64,000 bases of DNA from Aquiflexum balticum DSM 16537 (GTDB lineage: Bacteria; Bacteroidota; Bacteroidia; Cytophagales; Cyclobacteriaceae). A program made the position numbers and the translations under genes. The notes under the pieces are model-generated. The model ran no database searches, was not told the origin of the DNA, and saw only the letters and a list, made by a program, of their open reading frames with translations. Each line of letters opens with the position of its first letter. Position 1 is the first letter of the stretch. Where the stretch lies: positions 496,001 to 560,000 of the forward strand of contig NZ_LT838813.1 in NCBI RefSeq assembly GCF_900176595.1. The letters run 5' to 3'. This document shows, in pieces, positions 9,732-17,831 of this stretch.

Positions 9732-10292
9732 TTGGATTTTTTAAACAAGCATATTGAGGCGCTGATATTTTGCTCCCCATCTCCGTTGGGTATTGACCAA
9801 ATCCAGAAATGTCTGACGGAGATGTTTGAATCTGAAATTCCGAAAGAGGATATTCTTGATGCTGTGGTTTCTTTGCAGGAAAAGTACAGCAATGAGGAAT
9901 TTTCATTTGCCTTGGATCAAATTGGTGGAGGATATCAATTTTTGACCAAACCTGCCTATCAGGTGAGCGTGTCAATTTTGTTGAAACAACAATCACAAAA
10001 AAGACTGTCTACTGCTCAATTGGAAACCCTTTCCATCATTGCCTACAAGCAACCAGTTACCAAAACTGAAATTGAACATATCAGAGGAGTAAACTGCGAT
10101 TACTCTATTCAAAAATTGCTTGAAAAAGAATTGCTTGTTATCAAAGGGAAATCGGATTCGGTAGGCAGACCGATTCTATACGGGACAAGCAATAAATTCA
10201 TGGAATATTTCGGAATCAATAATTTGACGGATCTCCCCCAGCCCAAGGACTTTTTTAGCGAAGAAAATCGAATTGGGGAGGAGAAGGATTGA
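9732..10292 (+). CDS. scpB: Segregation and condensation protein B
   Basis: ScpB, the winged-helix accessory subunit of the SMC-ScpAB condensin that organises and segregates the chromosome. The 186 residues match the family: N-terminal winged helix (HIEALIFCSPSPLGIDQIQ), second winged helix beginning LSTAQLETLSIIAYKQPVTK, and the highly conserved IRGVNCDYSIQKLLEKELL and GRPILYGTSNKFMEYFG segments. Translation probably starts at TTG 9732, one base after the preceding stop, since no ATG is available near the conserved N-terminus. The acidic, proline-containing tail is poorly conserved. Confidence 0.94.
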   Translation: MDFLNKHIEALIFCSPSPLGIDQIQKCLTEMFESEIPKEDILDAVVSLQEKYSNEEFSFALDQIGGGYQFLTKPAYQVSVSILLKQQSQKRLSTAQLETLSIIAYKQPVTKTEIEHIRGVNCDYSIQKLLEKELLVIKGKSDSVGRPILYGTSNKFMEYFGINNLTDLPQPKDFFSEENRIGEEKD

Positions 10293-10333
10293 GAAGGATG
10301 AAGGATAAAGGAAGAGGGATGAGTTAGTCCGAT

Positions 10334-10498
10334 GTCCGATGTCGGAAGTTGGCAATGTCGAAATTAAACAACTTAGGGGTTATTTACTGTCTGAACTGGT
10401 AAGGATTTCATTTTCAATAAAAGTTCCTAATTTGACTTCCATTCAGCGCAATTAGCTCTTTAGCTACTCCACCCAACATCGGTCATCCGACATCGGAC
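10334..10498. repeat. Long-range inverted repeat between scpB and the SprT gene
   Basis: GTCCGATGTCGGA at 10334-10346 is exactly matched by its reverse complement at 10486-10498, about 140 bases away. The left arm is itself preceded by an overlapping GTCCGATGTCCG. The region has no coding potential and separates convergent genes, so it could be a terminator-like structure or a dispersed repeat. Confidence 0.6.
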
Positions 10499-10565
10499 TT
10501 CTGTCAACCAAGATCAAGCAATTACCTAAATGGCATCCCACGCCTAAAAAATCCAAACACCACCT

Positions 10566-11183
10566 TCATACTTTCTTCACCTCAGCATGTGCTGAGATCA
10601 GGTATTTTTTCCCGGTGTTGACCTCTTGACACAAGACCCTGGTTCTTCTTGTGAGTTCTTTTTGAAATTTCCGTCCCTGAAGTTCAAATACTTCTCCCGG
10701 GGTTATATCCGCCAATAAAGAGACATCAGGTTTCCTGTTTACATCATAATGTTTGATGGCTTTGCTCAAAAAAAGATCCGCCCCTGAACTTGCTTTGGGA
10801 TTGGACATATGTCTTTTTAAAGGAATCAGGATGTCTTTGGGGAATACAGTTTCAGTTAAAATCGGAGAAATTAAATTCCTGAAAACAGACTTCCACTCCA
10901 TGCCATGCGGTTTGATTTTCAACCCATATTTCTCAAATGCTCTATAGTGGGCAACTTCATGGACATAAGTGATTAAAAACTGGTAAGGATTCAAATCATG
11001 GTTGATGGTGATAGTTTGGATTTTCCTGTCCCTTCGGTACCTGAAATCCCCCAATTTGGTTTGACGGGTTTTTGATATATAAAAATTGAAAGGCGATTCT
11101 TTCCACAATTGCCAACAGTATTGGGCGGAATTTTCAGGGACATGTTTTTTAAAAGCTTCCAAAAATTTACTGTCCTGATTCAT
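10566..11183 (-). CDS. SprT-like zinc metalloprotease domain protein
   Basis: Predicted cytosolic protein of 205 residues with the zinc-metalloprotease signature VHEVAHYRAF (HExxH) followed by a third histidine in KPHGMEWK, as in SprT/Spartan domains. Spartan relatives clear DNA-protein crosslinks, but the bacterial SprT-like group is not well characterised, so the substrate is open. I start it at the ATG at 11183 (MNQDSKFLEAF), preceded by AGGG. The longer frame to 11222 runs into the hairpin that terminates the upstream small lipoprotein gene, which makes that start unlikely. The C-terminal half (LLADITPGEVFELQG) is conserved in Bacteroidota versions. Confidence 0.82.
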   Translation of the reverse strand: MNQDSKFLEAFKKHVPENSAQYCWQLWKESPFNFYISKTRQTKLGDFRYRRDRKIQTITINHDLNPYQFLITYVHEVAHYRAFEKYGLKIKPHGMEWKSVFRNLISPILTETVFPKDILIPLKRHMSNPKASSGADLFLSKAIKHYDVNRKPDVSLLADITPGEVFELQGRKFQKELTRRTRVLCQEVNTGKKYLISAHAEVKKV

Positions 11184-11206
11184 GCCCTGAATATAGAATA
11201 TTCCAT

Positions 11207-11236
11207 AAAAAAAGTCCCACATTTCTGCAGGACTTT
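11207..11236 (-). terminator. Terminator of the Glu-rich lipoprotein gene
   Basis: On the minus strand a 7-bp stem AAAGTCC/GGACTTT closes a loop of about 12 nt and is followed by seven T. It lies between the small lipoprotein gene and the SprT gene. Confidence 0.75.
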
Positions 11237-11255
11237 CTTAATTTTTGAAGGAAAA

Positions 11256-11462
11256 TTAACCTTCTACAACTTCTTCAACAGACTCTTCGATAACTACTTC
11301 GATTTCTTCAGTAGTTTCTTCAACAGCCTCTTCAACAGCCTCTTCAGTTTCTTCGATAACTACTTCAACTTCTTCAGTAGCTTCTTCAGTCACCTCTTTG
11401 TTTCCGCAAGAAGCAGAGAATAACATTCCTGTGATTGCTAATAATGCAAATACCTTTTTCAT
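11256..11462 (-). CDS. Tiny Glu/Val-rich low-complexity lipoprotein
   Basis: A 68-residue predicted lipoprotein. Residues 1-19 form a signal peptide ending in a lipobox (FSASC), and the mature part is built almost only of Glu, Val, Thr and Ile in quasi-repeats (TEEATEEVEVVIEETEEAVE). Length after processing is about 49 residues with roughly half being glutamate, giving a very strong negative charge at the membrane surface. It has its own well-formed promoter and terminator, so it is monocistronic. No function is known to me; calcium or cation binding, or a charged tether, would be guesses. Similar repetitive low-complexity lipoproteins occur in Bacteroidota. Confidence 0.8.
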   Translation of the reverse strand: MKKVFALLAITGMLFSASCGNKEVTEEATEEVEVVIEETEEAVEEAVEETTEEIEVVIEESVEEVVEG

Positions 11463-11493
11463 GTGTTTTGTTTGTTTCTTTTAAATAAGCGTG

Positions 11494-11524
11494 CAAATGT
11501 AATTCTATTAATTGCATTGTCAAG
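11494..11524 (-). promoter_or_regulatory. Bacteroidota-type promoter of the Glu-rich lipoprotein gene
   Basis: On the minus strand CTTG (11524-11521), 19 bases, then TACATTTG (11501-11494) matches the Bacteroidota consensus TTTG-N19-TAnnTTTG with one mismatch. Transcription would begin near 11487, giving a leader of about 25 nt before the ATG at 11462. Confidence 0.75.
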
Positions 11525-11542
11525 CAATCGGTTAAAATTTAT

Positions 11543-12856
11543 TTACTTCTTTTTATAAGTGATTTTTATAGGAACACCTTCAAAATCAAAGTTTTCCCTA
11601 ATCCTGTTTTCCAAGAATCTGGAATAGGGAGATTTGATGTATTGCGGAAGGTTACAAAAGAAAGCAAAAACCGGATTTTTGGTCGGTAATTGAGTGATAT
11701 ACTTGATTTTGATGTACTTCCCTTTGAGAGCTGGTGGAGGATATTTCTCAATTTCTGGAAGGATCAAATCATTCAGTTTGGAAGTCTGAACTTTCCTTGT
11801 CTTGTTTTCATAAACCTTCACTGCCAATTCAATAGCCTGGAAAATTCTTTGTTTGGTTTCTACTGAGGTGAAAATAATCGGGATCCATTTATTTTCACCC
11901 AATTTTTCAATCATGTCTTTTTTGATTTTATCCAAAGTCTTGTGGTCCTTTTCTACCAAGTCCCATTTATTGACCATCACCATGATTCCTTTGTTGTTTT
12001 TGATACCCAAAGAAATAAGGTTGACATCTTGGGCTTCTAAGCCTCTTGTCGCATCTATCATGATAATCAGAACATCTGATTCTTCCAATGTCCTCAAAGA
12101 ACGCATTACAGAATAAAATTCAATATCTTCTTTGACTTTTGCTTTTTTCCTGATTCCTGCTGTATCTGTGATGATAAAATCCTGACCGTACATTTTGTAC
12201 CTTGTATGAATTGCATCCCTTGTGGTGCCGGCTTCATTGGTAACGATAGATCTTTCCTGACCCAATAGGGCATTCAAAAAGGAAGATTTCCCTACATTAG
12301 GCCTTCCAAGGATTGCAATCTTTGGTATTCCTTCATCAGGGTCCTCTTCTCCTTCATCCGGAAAATGTTTGATTACCTCGTCCAATAAATCCCCGGTACC
12401 GCTTCCGCTGACAGCCGCAATGGGGAATACCTCATTTTCTCCCAATCCTAATGCATAAAATTCTGCTGCCAATAAGGATTTCTCAGGACTGTCCGCTTTA
12501 TTGGCTACAATAAAAATGGGTTTTTTGGAACCCCTGAGTTCATTGGCAAAATCTTTATCCATATCCGTCAGGCCATCCAAACAATCCACCACAAAGAGAA
12601 TTACATTTGCCTCTTCAATGGCCAATTTTACCTGTTTCCGGATTTCAGCTTCGTACATATCATCCGAACCGATGACATATCCACCGGTATCAATGACTGA
12701 AAAAAACTTGCCGCCCCACTGTCCATGACCATAATGCCTGTCCCTGGTAACCCCACTGACATTGTCTTCAATGGCTTTGCGTTCTTCTACTAATCTATTA
12801 AAGAAGGTCGATTTCCCAACATTGGGCCTACCTACTACTGCTATTATATTTGCCAT
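11543..12856 (-). CDS. der: Ribosome assembly GTPase Der (EngA)
   Basis: Tandem-GTPase protein needed for maturation of the 50S ribosomal subunit. Both G domains are intact: G1 motifs GRPNVGKST at residues 9-17 and GRPNVGKSS near residue 182, with DTAG and NKAD/NKWD (G3, G4) motifs in each, followed by the C-terminal KH-like domain (KYIKIKYITQLPTKNPVFAF). Length 437 is normal. It lies 12 nt downstream of era on the same strand, so the two GTPases of ribosome assembly are probably expressed together. No SD is seen, as usual here. Confidence 0.98.
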   Translation of the reverse strand: MANIIAVVGRPNVGKSTFFNRLVEERKAIEDNVSGVTRDRHYGHGQWGGKFFSVIDTGGYVIGSDDMYEAEIRKQVKLAIEEANVILFVVDCLDGLTDMDKDFANELRGSKKPIFIVANKADSPEKSLLAAEFYALGLGENEVFPIAAVSGSGTGDLLDEVIKHFPDEGEEDPDEGIPKIAILGRPNVGKSSFLNALLGQERSIVTNEAGTTRDAIHTRYKMYGQDFIITDTAGIRKKAKVKEDIEFYSVMRSLRTLEESDVLIIMIDATRGLEAQDVNLISLGIKNNKGIMVMVNKWDLVEKDHKTLDKIKKDMIEKLGENKWIPIIFTSVETKQRIFQAIELAVKVYENKTRKVQTSKLNDLILPEIEKYPPPALKGKYIKIKYITQLPTKNPVFAFFCNLPQYIKSPYSRFLENRIRENFDFEGVPIKITYKKK

Positions 12857-12868
12857 TCTGCTATGTTC

Positions 12869-13759
12869 TTATTGGTCGTAACCAAATTTCTTCAACTTGT
12901 TTTTGTCTTTTCTCCAATCGTCTTCCACTTTGACGAAAGTCTCCAGGAATATTTTCTTTCCAAAGAACTTCTCCATCTCCATACGTGCCTGAGTACCAAC
13001 TCTTTTCAAAGCCTTTCCTCCTTCCCCGATGATAATGCCTTTTTGGCTGTCTCGCTCCACGTAAATGATGGCACGGATTCGGATGATTTTTTCCTCTTCA
13101 TAGAAATCCTCAATAGCCACTTCAGTACTATAAGGAATTTCTTTTTTGTAATTAAGAAATATTTTTTCCCTTACGATTTCAGATGCAAAGAAACGCTCCG
13201 GTCTGTCAGTAAGTTCCTCCTTGTCATAGAAGGGTTCGTGAATGGGAAGCCTGTCTAGGATTTCCTGAAGAATACGCTCAGTATTGAAACTTTCGGTCGC
13301 AGAGATCGGAATTACCGTCTCTGATTTGATGCGTTGGGTCCAATAAGCGGTCACTTCATCCAATTGATTTTCTTTGGAAAGGTCAATTTTGTTGATTACT
13401 AAGAGCACAGGAACACCTGACTGGTTGATTTTTTCAATTACGTCTTCTATTTCTTCGTCAGTTTCAAATAGATCGGTTACGAAAAGAATCACATCTGCGT
13501 CCTCCAAGGACATGTTGACAAAACTCATCATGTTTTTATGCAGCTCATATTTTGGTTTGAGCATTCCGGGAGTATCCGAAAAAACAATCTGGTAATGGTC
13601 CTCATTGATAATGCCCATAATCCGGTGACGGGTAGTCTGGGCCTTGGAAGAGATGATCGAAAGTCTTTCACCTATAAGCACATTCATCAGCGTGGACTTG
13701 CCTACGTTGGGTTTCCCGACGATATTGACAAATCCTGCTTTGTGTGTGTTTTCAGTCAT
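12869..13759 (-). CDS. era: GTPase Era
   Basis: Small-subunit assembly GTPase that binds the 3' end of 16S rRNA. The G domain has the P-loop GKPNVGKST (residues 15-23), DTPG and NKID motifs; the C-terminal KH domain is recognisable by IIGEGGKALKRVGTQAR (GxxG loop). Length 296 is standard. It is the first gene of the era-der pair. A TACCTTTG sequence (13776-13783, minus strand) resembles a -7 promoter box just upstream, without a clear -33 box. Such a promoter would leave only a very short leader. Confidence 0.97.
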   Translation of the reverse strand: MTENTHKAGFVNIVGKPNVGKSTLMNVLIGERLSIISSKAQTTRHRIMGIINEDHYQIVFSDTPGMLKPKYELHKNMMSFVNMSLEDADVILFVTDLFETDEEIEDVIEKINQSGVPVLLVINKIDLSKENQLDEVTAYWTQRIKSETVIPISATESFNTERILQEILDRLPIHEPFYDKEELTDRPERFFASEIVREKIFLNYKKEIPYSTEVAIEDFYEEEKIIRIRAIIYVERDSQKGIIIGEGGKALKRVGTQARMEMEKFFGKKIFLETFVKVEDDWRKDKNKLKKFGYDQ

Positions 13760-13975
13760 GACTTATAATTTTTCACAAAGGTACTTGATTTTTTCTTAGA
13801 ACGCTTAGGATGTGGAGAAAGAGACCAAATAAACTTTGGAAAATTGTTGGTTAATTCGGTCTTAATAAGCTTTTGCTATTGGAAAAATTGAAAAAATGTG
13901 TTTGAAAAACTGATTTTGGCTAAATGGATACTTGAGGGTTTATTTGAGTAATAATAATTTTTTATCTACTGTGCC

Positions 13976-14006
13976 TTTGTATTTTTAATAAATACCCTTA
14001 CTTTTG
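13976..14006 (+). promoter_or_regulatory. Consensus Bacteroidota promoter for the initiator tRNA
   Basis: TTTG at 13976-13979, 19 bases, then TACTTTTG at 13999-14006 is a perfect match to TTTG-N19-TAnnTTTG. The predicted start is near 14013, upstream of a tRNA relic and the initiator tRNA, which are followed by a terminator. Confidence 0.85.
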
Positions 14007-14017
14007 TACCACTAAAT

Positions 14018-14060
14018 CGCGGTATGGATCCGCCGCGGCGGACACAAGTTCGAGTTCGCT
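14018..14060 (+). pseudogene. Internally deleted tRNA relic with a CG-rich palindrome
   Basis: CGCGGTATGGA at 14018-14028 resembles the first bases of the initiator tRNA that follows (CGCGGGATGGA). AAGTTCGAGTTCGCTA at the other end resembles its T-arm and acceptor. The D arm and anticodon arm are missing and replaced by the 14-bp palindrome TCCGCCGCGGCGGA at 14029-14042. It lies right after the transcription start of the tRNA promoter, so it is probably transcribed in the tRNA leader. The similarity may be partly chance. Confidence 0.45.
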
Positions 14061-14093
14061 AATTAAAAATGATTTGAAATATTGAAAATATAT

Positions 14094-14166
<73 letters not shown>

Positions 14167-14173
14167 CTACGAA

Positions 14174-14200
14174 GGATACTGGAAACGGTATCCTTTTTTT
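14174..14200 (+). terminator. Intrinsic terminator of the initiator tRNA
   Basis: 8-bp stem GGATACTG/CGGTATCC (one G-T pair) with a GAAA tetraloop, followed by seven T. Confidence 0.92.
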
Positions 14201-14630
14201 ATTATTTAAACTCTATTCAAAACAAATACCGAAGCTGCCAACAATTTTCACAACTTTATAATCAAAAAAATTAACCCTCCAAATTCAACTCATAGCTAAC
14301 CGACCTTCCAGTACCACCTTTGCTTAACATCCCATGCCTATAGCAGATTTCAAAGTGAATTTATAATTACCTGTATTTGAGCCTGACATAATCGTAATGT
14401 GCCAGATTAAATATACTTTTTCCAAGTCTCATTTTAATCTATCCAAGGAATTTGGACTTATAAGCTAATTTAGAATAATATTTCCCCATAACGGAATGAT
14501 TATTGCTTTTACTGTATTGTTGTGATAAATAAGTTTCAAAAAATGAAATAAAATTCTGTTTTACAGAGTTTTTAAAGTCAATCACGAAAGTTTTTCTAAA
14601 TTAAAGTTCAATTAAAACCAGCAAAAATTT
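14201..14630. other. Non-coding stretch upstream of argB
   Basis: About 430 AT-rich bases with no open frame of note, no clear promoter of the TTTG/TAnnTTTG type and no riboswitch-like structure that I can recognise. It must hold the promoter and any arginine-responsive control of the arg operon. Confidence 0.5.
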
Positions 14631-15455
14631 ATGAATCCCTCAAAAATTCTCATCAAGTATGGTGGGAATGCGATGACCAATACAGAACTCCAGAAAAAAA
14701 TTGCAGGACAAATTCACTTATTAAAACTTGCAGGACATCAAGTAGTGCTTGTTCATGGAGGGGGACCATTTATCAACCGCGCACTTGAAAAAGCTGCCAT
14801 CCATTCAAAATTCATAGAGGGCCAAAGGGTAACCAGTCCGGAGGCTTTGGTTGAAATCCAAAAGACGCTTATCGGGGATGTCAATGCCAGTTTGGTAAAG
14901 ACATTTAATAATTGTGACGTCCGGGCAGTGGGACTCTCAGGCTTGGATGGGAGAATGGTTCTGGTGACAAAGAAGTCGGTTCAAATGACTTTGGCTTCAG
15001 GAGAAATTGAAAATCTTGATTTAGGCAGTGTAGGTGAAGTTATCCGAATAGATTCTGATCTTATTGAAATCCATGTCAGGAATAACTTCACACCCATTAT
15101 CGCCTGTATTGCTTCCGATATGGAAGGTAATACCTATAACGTCAATGCAGATAACTTTGCTGGAGCATTGGCAGCAGCCATGAAAGCTGATTTTTATATT
15201 ACGCTTACAGATGTAGATGGCTTATACCTGGATTTTCCTGACCCTGCAAGTATTTTGGATCAGGTCTCCATCAAGCAGCTACAGGAACTTTATGGGACGG
15301 TTATAAAAGGAGGTATGATTCCCAAAATACAGGCCATTGAAGCCGCCCTAAACGGTGGATTGTCAAAAGCACTGATCTTGAATGGAACCAAGCCGGAGCA
15401 ATTGTATCAGTTTTTTGAAGAAAACAAGAGAATCGGAACCAGTATCATTCACTAA
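14631..15455 (+). CDS. argB: Acetylglutamate kinase
   Basis: Phosphorylates N-acetyl-glutamate in the second step of arginine synthesis. Family motifs are present: KYGGNAM near the N-terminus for phosphate binding, VLVHGGGPFINRAL (glycine-rich loop, around residues 39-52), ADNFAGALAAAMKADFYITLTDVDGL and KGGMIPKIQAIEAAL. The 274-residue length and the lack of an N-terminal extension match hexameric or simple kinases; arginine feedback cannot be judged by eye. First of four genes argB-argD-argC-argJ in one direction with short gaps. Confidence 0.96.
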   Translation: MNPSKILIKYGGNAMTNTELQKKIAGQIHLLKLAGHQVVLVHGGGPFINRALEKAAIHSKFIEGQRVTSPEALVEIQKTLIGDVNASLVKTFNNCDVRAVGLSGLDGRMVLVTKKSVQMTLASGEIENLDLGSVGEVIRIDSDLIEIHVRNNFTPIIACIASDMEGNTYNVNADNFAGALAAAMKADFYITLTDVDGLYLDFPDPASILDQVSIKQLQELYGTVIKGGMIPKIQAIEAALNGGLSKALILNGTKPEQLYQFFEENKRIGTSIIH

Positions 15456-15460
15456 CACAA

Positions 15461-16663
15461 ATGGAAATTATGCAAAACATAGATTTACATCTTTTAGATC
15501 AAAAATACTACTTACCTACTTTCAAAAGGATTCCACTCACTCTGGTAAAGGGAAAAGGAAGCAAGGTATGGGATATTGAGGGGAAGGAATACACTGATCT
15601 TTTAGCAGGTATTGCAGTAAACAATGTGGGACACTGCCATCCTCAAGTGGTGAAGGCAATGCAGGAACAGGCTACAGAACTCATGCATATCAGCAACTTT
15701 TTTGTCAGTCCTCCTCAGGTAGCACTGAGTGAATTTCTGGTAAAGCTTTCAGGATTGGACCGCGTTTTTTTCACCAACAGTGGTGCAGAATCTGTAGAAG
15801 GAGCGATAAAAATTGCAAGGCGCTATGCACATGCCAATGGTAGGGGCGGTTCGATAATCTCTATGGAAAATTCCTTCCATGGCCGGACTCTGGCAACCAT
15901 AGCCACAGGACAGGCAAAATATCAAGAAGGATTTGCACCTATTCCATCGGGTTTTTTGCAAGTACCATTCAATGATATCGCTGCATTGGAATCTAAACTC
16001 AGTAATGATATAGCAGCCATAATCTTGGAACCCATTCAGGGAGAAGGAGGTATCATTCCTGCAAATCCAGAATATCTCAAGTCAGTCAGGGAATTATGCG
16101 ATCAGCATGATAGTCTTTTGATTTTTGATGAAATCCAATGTGGAATCGGAAGAACAGGCAATTGGTTTGCCAAAGACCATTTCCGTATTCAACCTGACAT
16201 CATCACATTGGCCAAAGGGCTTGGGGGAGGTTTTCCTGTTGGAGCCTTTTTATGCACAGAAAGGGTCAGCAGCGCCATTCAATTTGGGGACCATGGGACA
16301 ACTTTTGGAGGCAACCCATTGGCCATGGCTGCTGCTATGGCTACGCTCAAAGTAATAGCAGAAGAGAAACTTTGTAAGGAAGCAAAAGATAAAGGGGATT
16401 GGTTGATGATGAATTTGGAAAGCATGAAAAGTGAATTTCAGGAAATCAAAGAAGTCAGGGGAATAGGTCTAATGATCGGAGTGGTCTTGGACAAACCTGC
16501 GGCACCTTATGTTCATAAATTTCTAAAAATGGGCTTCATTACTAATGCTACTGCTGTCAATGTACTGAGATTGGTCCCGCCACTAAATATCCCAAGGAAA
16601 GATCTGGAAGATTTCTTGAAGACATTCAAAAAGGTACTCGAGATGGAACGTGTTTCTGCCTAA
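15461..16663 (+). CDS. argD: Acetylornithine aminotransferase
   Basis: PLP enzyme converting N-acetylglutamate semialdehyde to N-acetylornithine. Class III aminotransferase hallmarks: FTNSGAESVEGAIKIAR, the PLP-phosphate region, FDEIQCGIGRTG and the PLP lysine Lys252 in TLAKGLGGGFPVGAF, then HGTTFGGNPLA. Full length at 400 residues. It begins 5 nt after argB and so is in the same operon; the ATG at 15470 is a possible alternative start. It could also act on succinyl-ornithine-type substrates, but the arginine context fixes the role. Confidence 0.95.
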   Translation: MEIMQNIDLHLLDQKYYLPTFKRIPLTLVKGKGSKVWDIEGKEYTDLLAGIAVNNVGHCHPQVVKAMQEQATELMHISNFFVSPPQVALSEFLVKLSGLDRVFFTNSGAESVEGAIKIARRYAHANGRGGSIISMENSFHGRTLATIATGQAKYQEGFAPIPSGFLQVPFNDIAALESKLSNDIAAIILEPIQGEGGIIPANPEYLKSVRELCDQHDSLLIFDEIQCGIGRTGNWFAKDHFRIQPDIITLAKGLGGGFPVGAFLCTERVSSAIQFGDHGTTFGGNPLAMAAAMATLKVIAEEKLCKEAKDKGDWLMMNLESMKSEFQEIKEVRGIGLMIGVVLDKPAAPYVHKFLKMGFITNATAVNVLRLVPPLNIPRKDLEDFLKTFKKVLEMERVSA

Positions 16664-16675
16664 AAGTGTGGGCAA

Positions 16676-16739
16676 AACCTTTGAGGTCTTTACAAACGAA
16701 CCTTGAACCTGATCACTGAGGTTTATGACCTCGAAGGTT
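16676..16739. repeat. Stretched copy of the CCTTTGAGGTC hairpin
   Basis: AACCTTTGAGGTC (16676-16688) is complementary to GACCTCGAAGGTT (16727-16739) with one G-T pair, but the two arms are separated by 38 bases. Other copies of the same hairpin at 30435, 35696 and 35761 have loops of 5 to 7 bases. It lies between argD and argC. Confidence 0.75.
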
Positions 16740-16789
16740 TCTTTATCAAAAGGAGGCTTAAAATCAGATTATTCAGCAAAAAAACAACA

Positions 16790-17827
16790 ATGAAAAAATA
16801 TAAAATAGCGATTGTCGGCGCTTCGGGATTTACAGGTTCCGAATTGGCCCGCTTGCTCGCAAGGCATCCCCAAGTAGAAATTACTGCCATTACTTCTGAG
16901 ACCCATACCGGCAAACTATTTTCAGACCTGCATCCACAATTCTTTGGAATATTGGATATGTCCTTGGTCAGTGCAGAATCCGTTTCCAATTCCGAAGTTG
17001 ATATCATCTTCTTGGCCCTACCACACAAAATATCAATGGAATATGCAGCGAAATGGAAAAATCTTTCCGCCAAAATCATTGACCTTTCAGGCGATTTCAG
17101 GTTGTCAAGCCCGGAAGTTTATAAAGACTGGTATCTAAAGGAACATACTTTTCCGGAAGGCTTCAAAAATGCAGTATATGGTTTGCCGGAATTGTTTGCT
17201 GACCGAATAGCTAAAGCATCTTTGGTTGCCAATCCGGGATGCTACCCAACAGCATCTATTTTGGCATTGGCACCTTTGTTTGCAGAGGGCGTTGTTGAAT
17301 CAGATTCGGTCATTATTGATGCCAAATCAGGATTGACCGGTGCAGGTATCAAAGCCAGTGAAGCCACCCATTTTTCCAATGTCAATGAAAATTTCAAGGC
17401 CTATGGGATAGGGGTTCACAGACATACCATAGAAATTGAAGAGCAACTCTCTGCATTGGGCCATTTCAATTCAACCATTCAGTTTACTCCGCACCTGCTT
17501 CCTGTAGACAGGGGAATCCTTGTAACTGCCTATGCTACACTCAAAAACCCCGTAAAGCAGAATCAATTGGATGAAATTTATCAGAAGTTTTACAGGGGAA
17601 AAACTTTTGTGAGATTGAGAAATTCCCCACCCGGTATCAAAGATGTAAGGGGAAGTCACTATTGTGATATTTTCCCGACTTGGGATGAGCGTACCCAAAG
17701 GGTTATTATCATTTCAGCCATTGACAATTTACTTAAAGGAGCAGCTAGTCAGGCAGTACATAACATGAACCTAATGCTTGGAATGGAAGAATCCATCGGG
17801 TTAAATCAAATACCATTAAGACCTTAA
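16790..17827 (+). CDS. argC: N-acetyl-gamma-glutamyl-phosphate reductase
   Basis: Reduces N-acetylglutamyl phosphate to the semialdehyde with NADPH. The Rossmann start KIAIVGASGFTGSELARLLARHP and the catalytic cysteine Cys151 in VANPGCYPTAS are clear; the later HRHTIEIEEQL supplies the conserved histidine. I chose ATG 16790 because the Rossmann strand starts two residues later and 345 residues is the family length. The upstream extension of that frame runs through the intergenic hairpin and has no homology character. Third gene of the arg set. Confidence 0.95.
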   Translation: MKKYKIAIVGASGFTGSELARLLARHPQVEITAITSETHTGKLFSDLHPQFFGILDMSLVSAESVSNSEVDIIFLALPHKISMEYAAKWKNLSAKIIDLSGDFRLSSPEVYKDWYLKEHTFPEGFKNAVYGLPELFADRIAKASLVANPGCYPTASILALAPLFAEGVVESDSVIIDAKSGLTGAGIKASEATHFSNVNENFKAYGIGVHRHTIEIEEQLSALGHFNSTIQFTPHLLPVDRGILVTAYATLKNPVKQNQLDEIYQKFYRGKTFVRLRNSPPGIKDVRGSHYCDIFPTWDERTQRVIIISAIDNLLKGAASQAVHNMNLMLGMEESIGLNQIPLRP

Positions 17828-17831
17828 AATC

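Noticed and set aside
11109..11423. A 104-residue plus-strand frame across the SprT and Glu-rich genes
   Set aside because: It is rich in Phe/Ser/Leu because it reads the complement of Glu/Val repeats; the minus-strand genes explain the DNA better.
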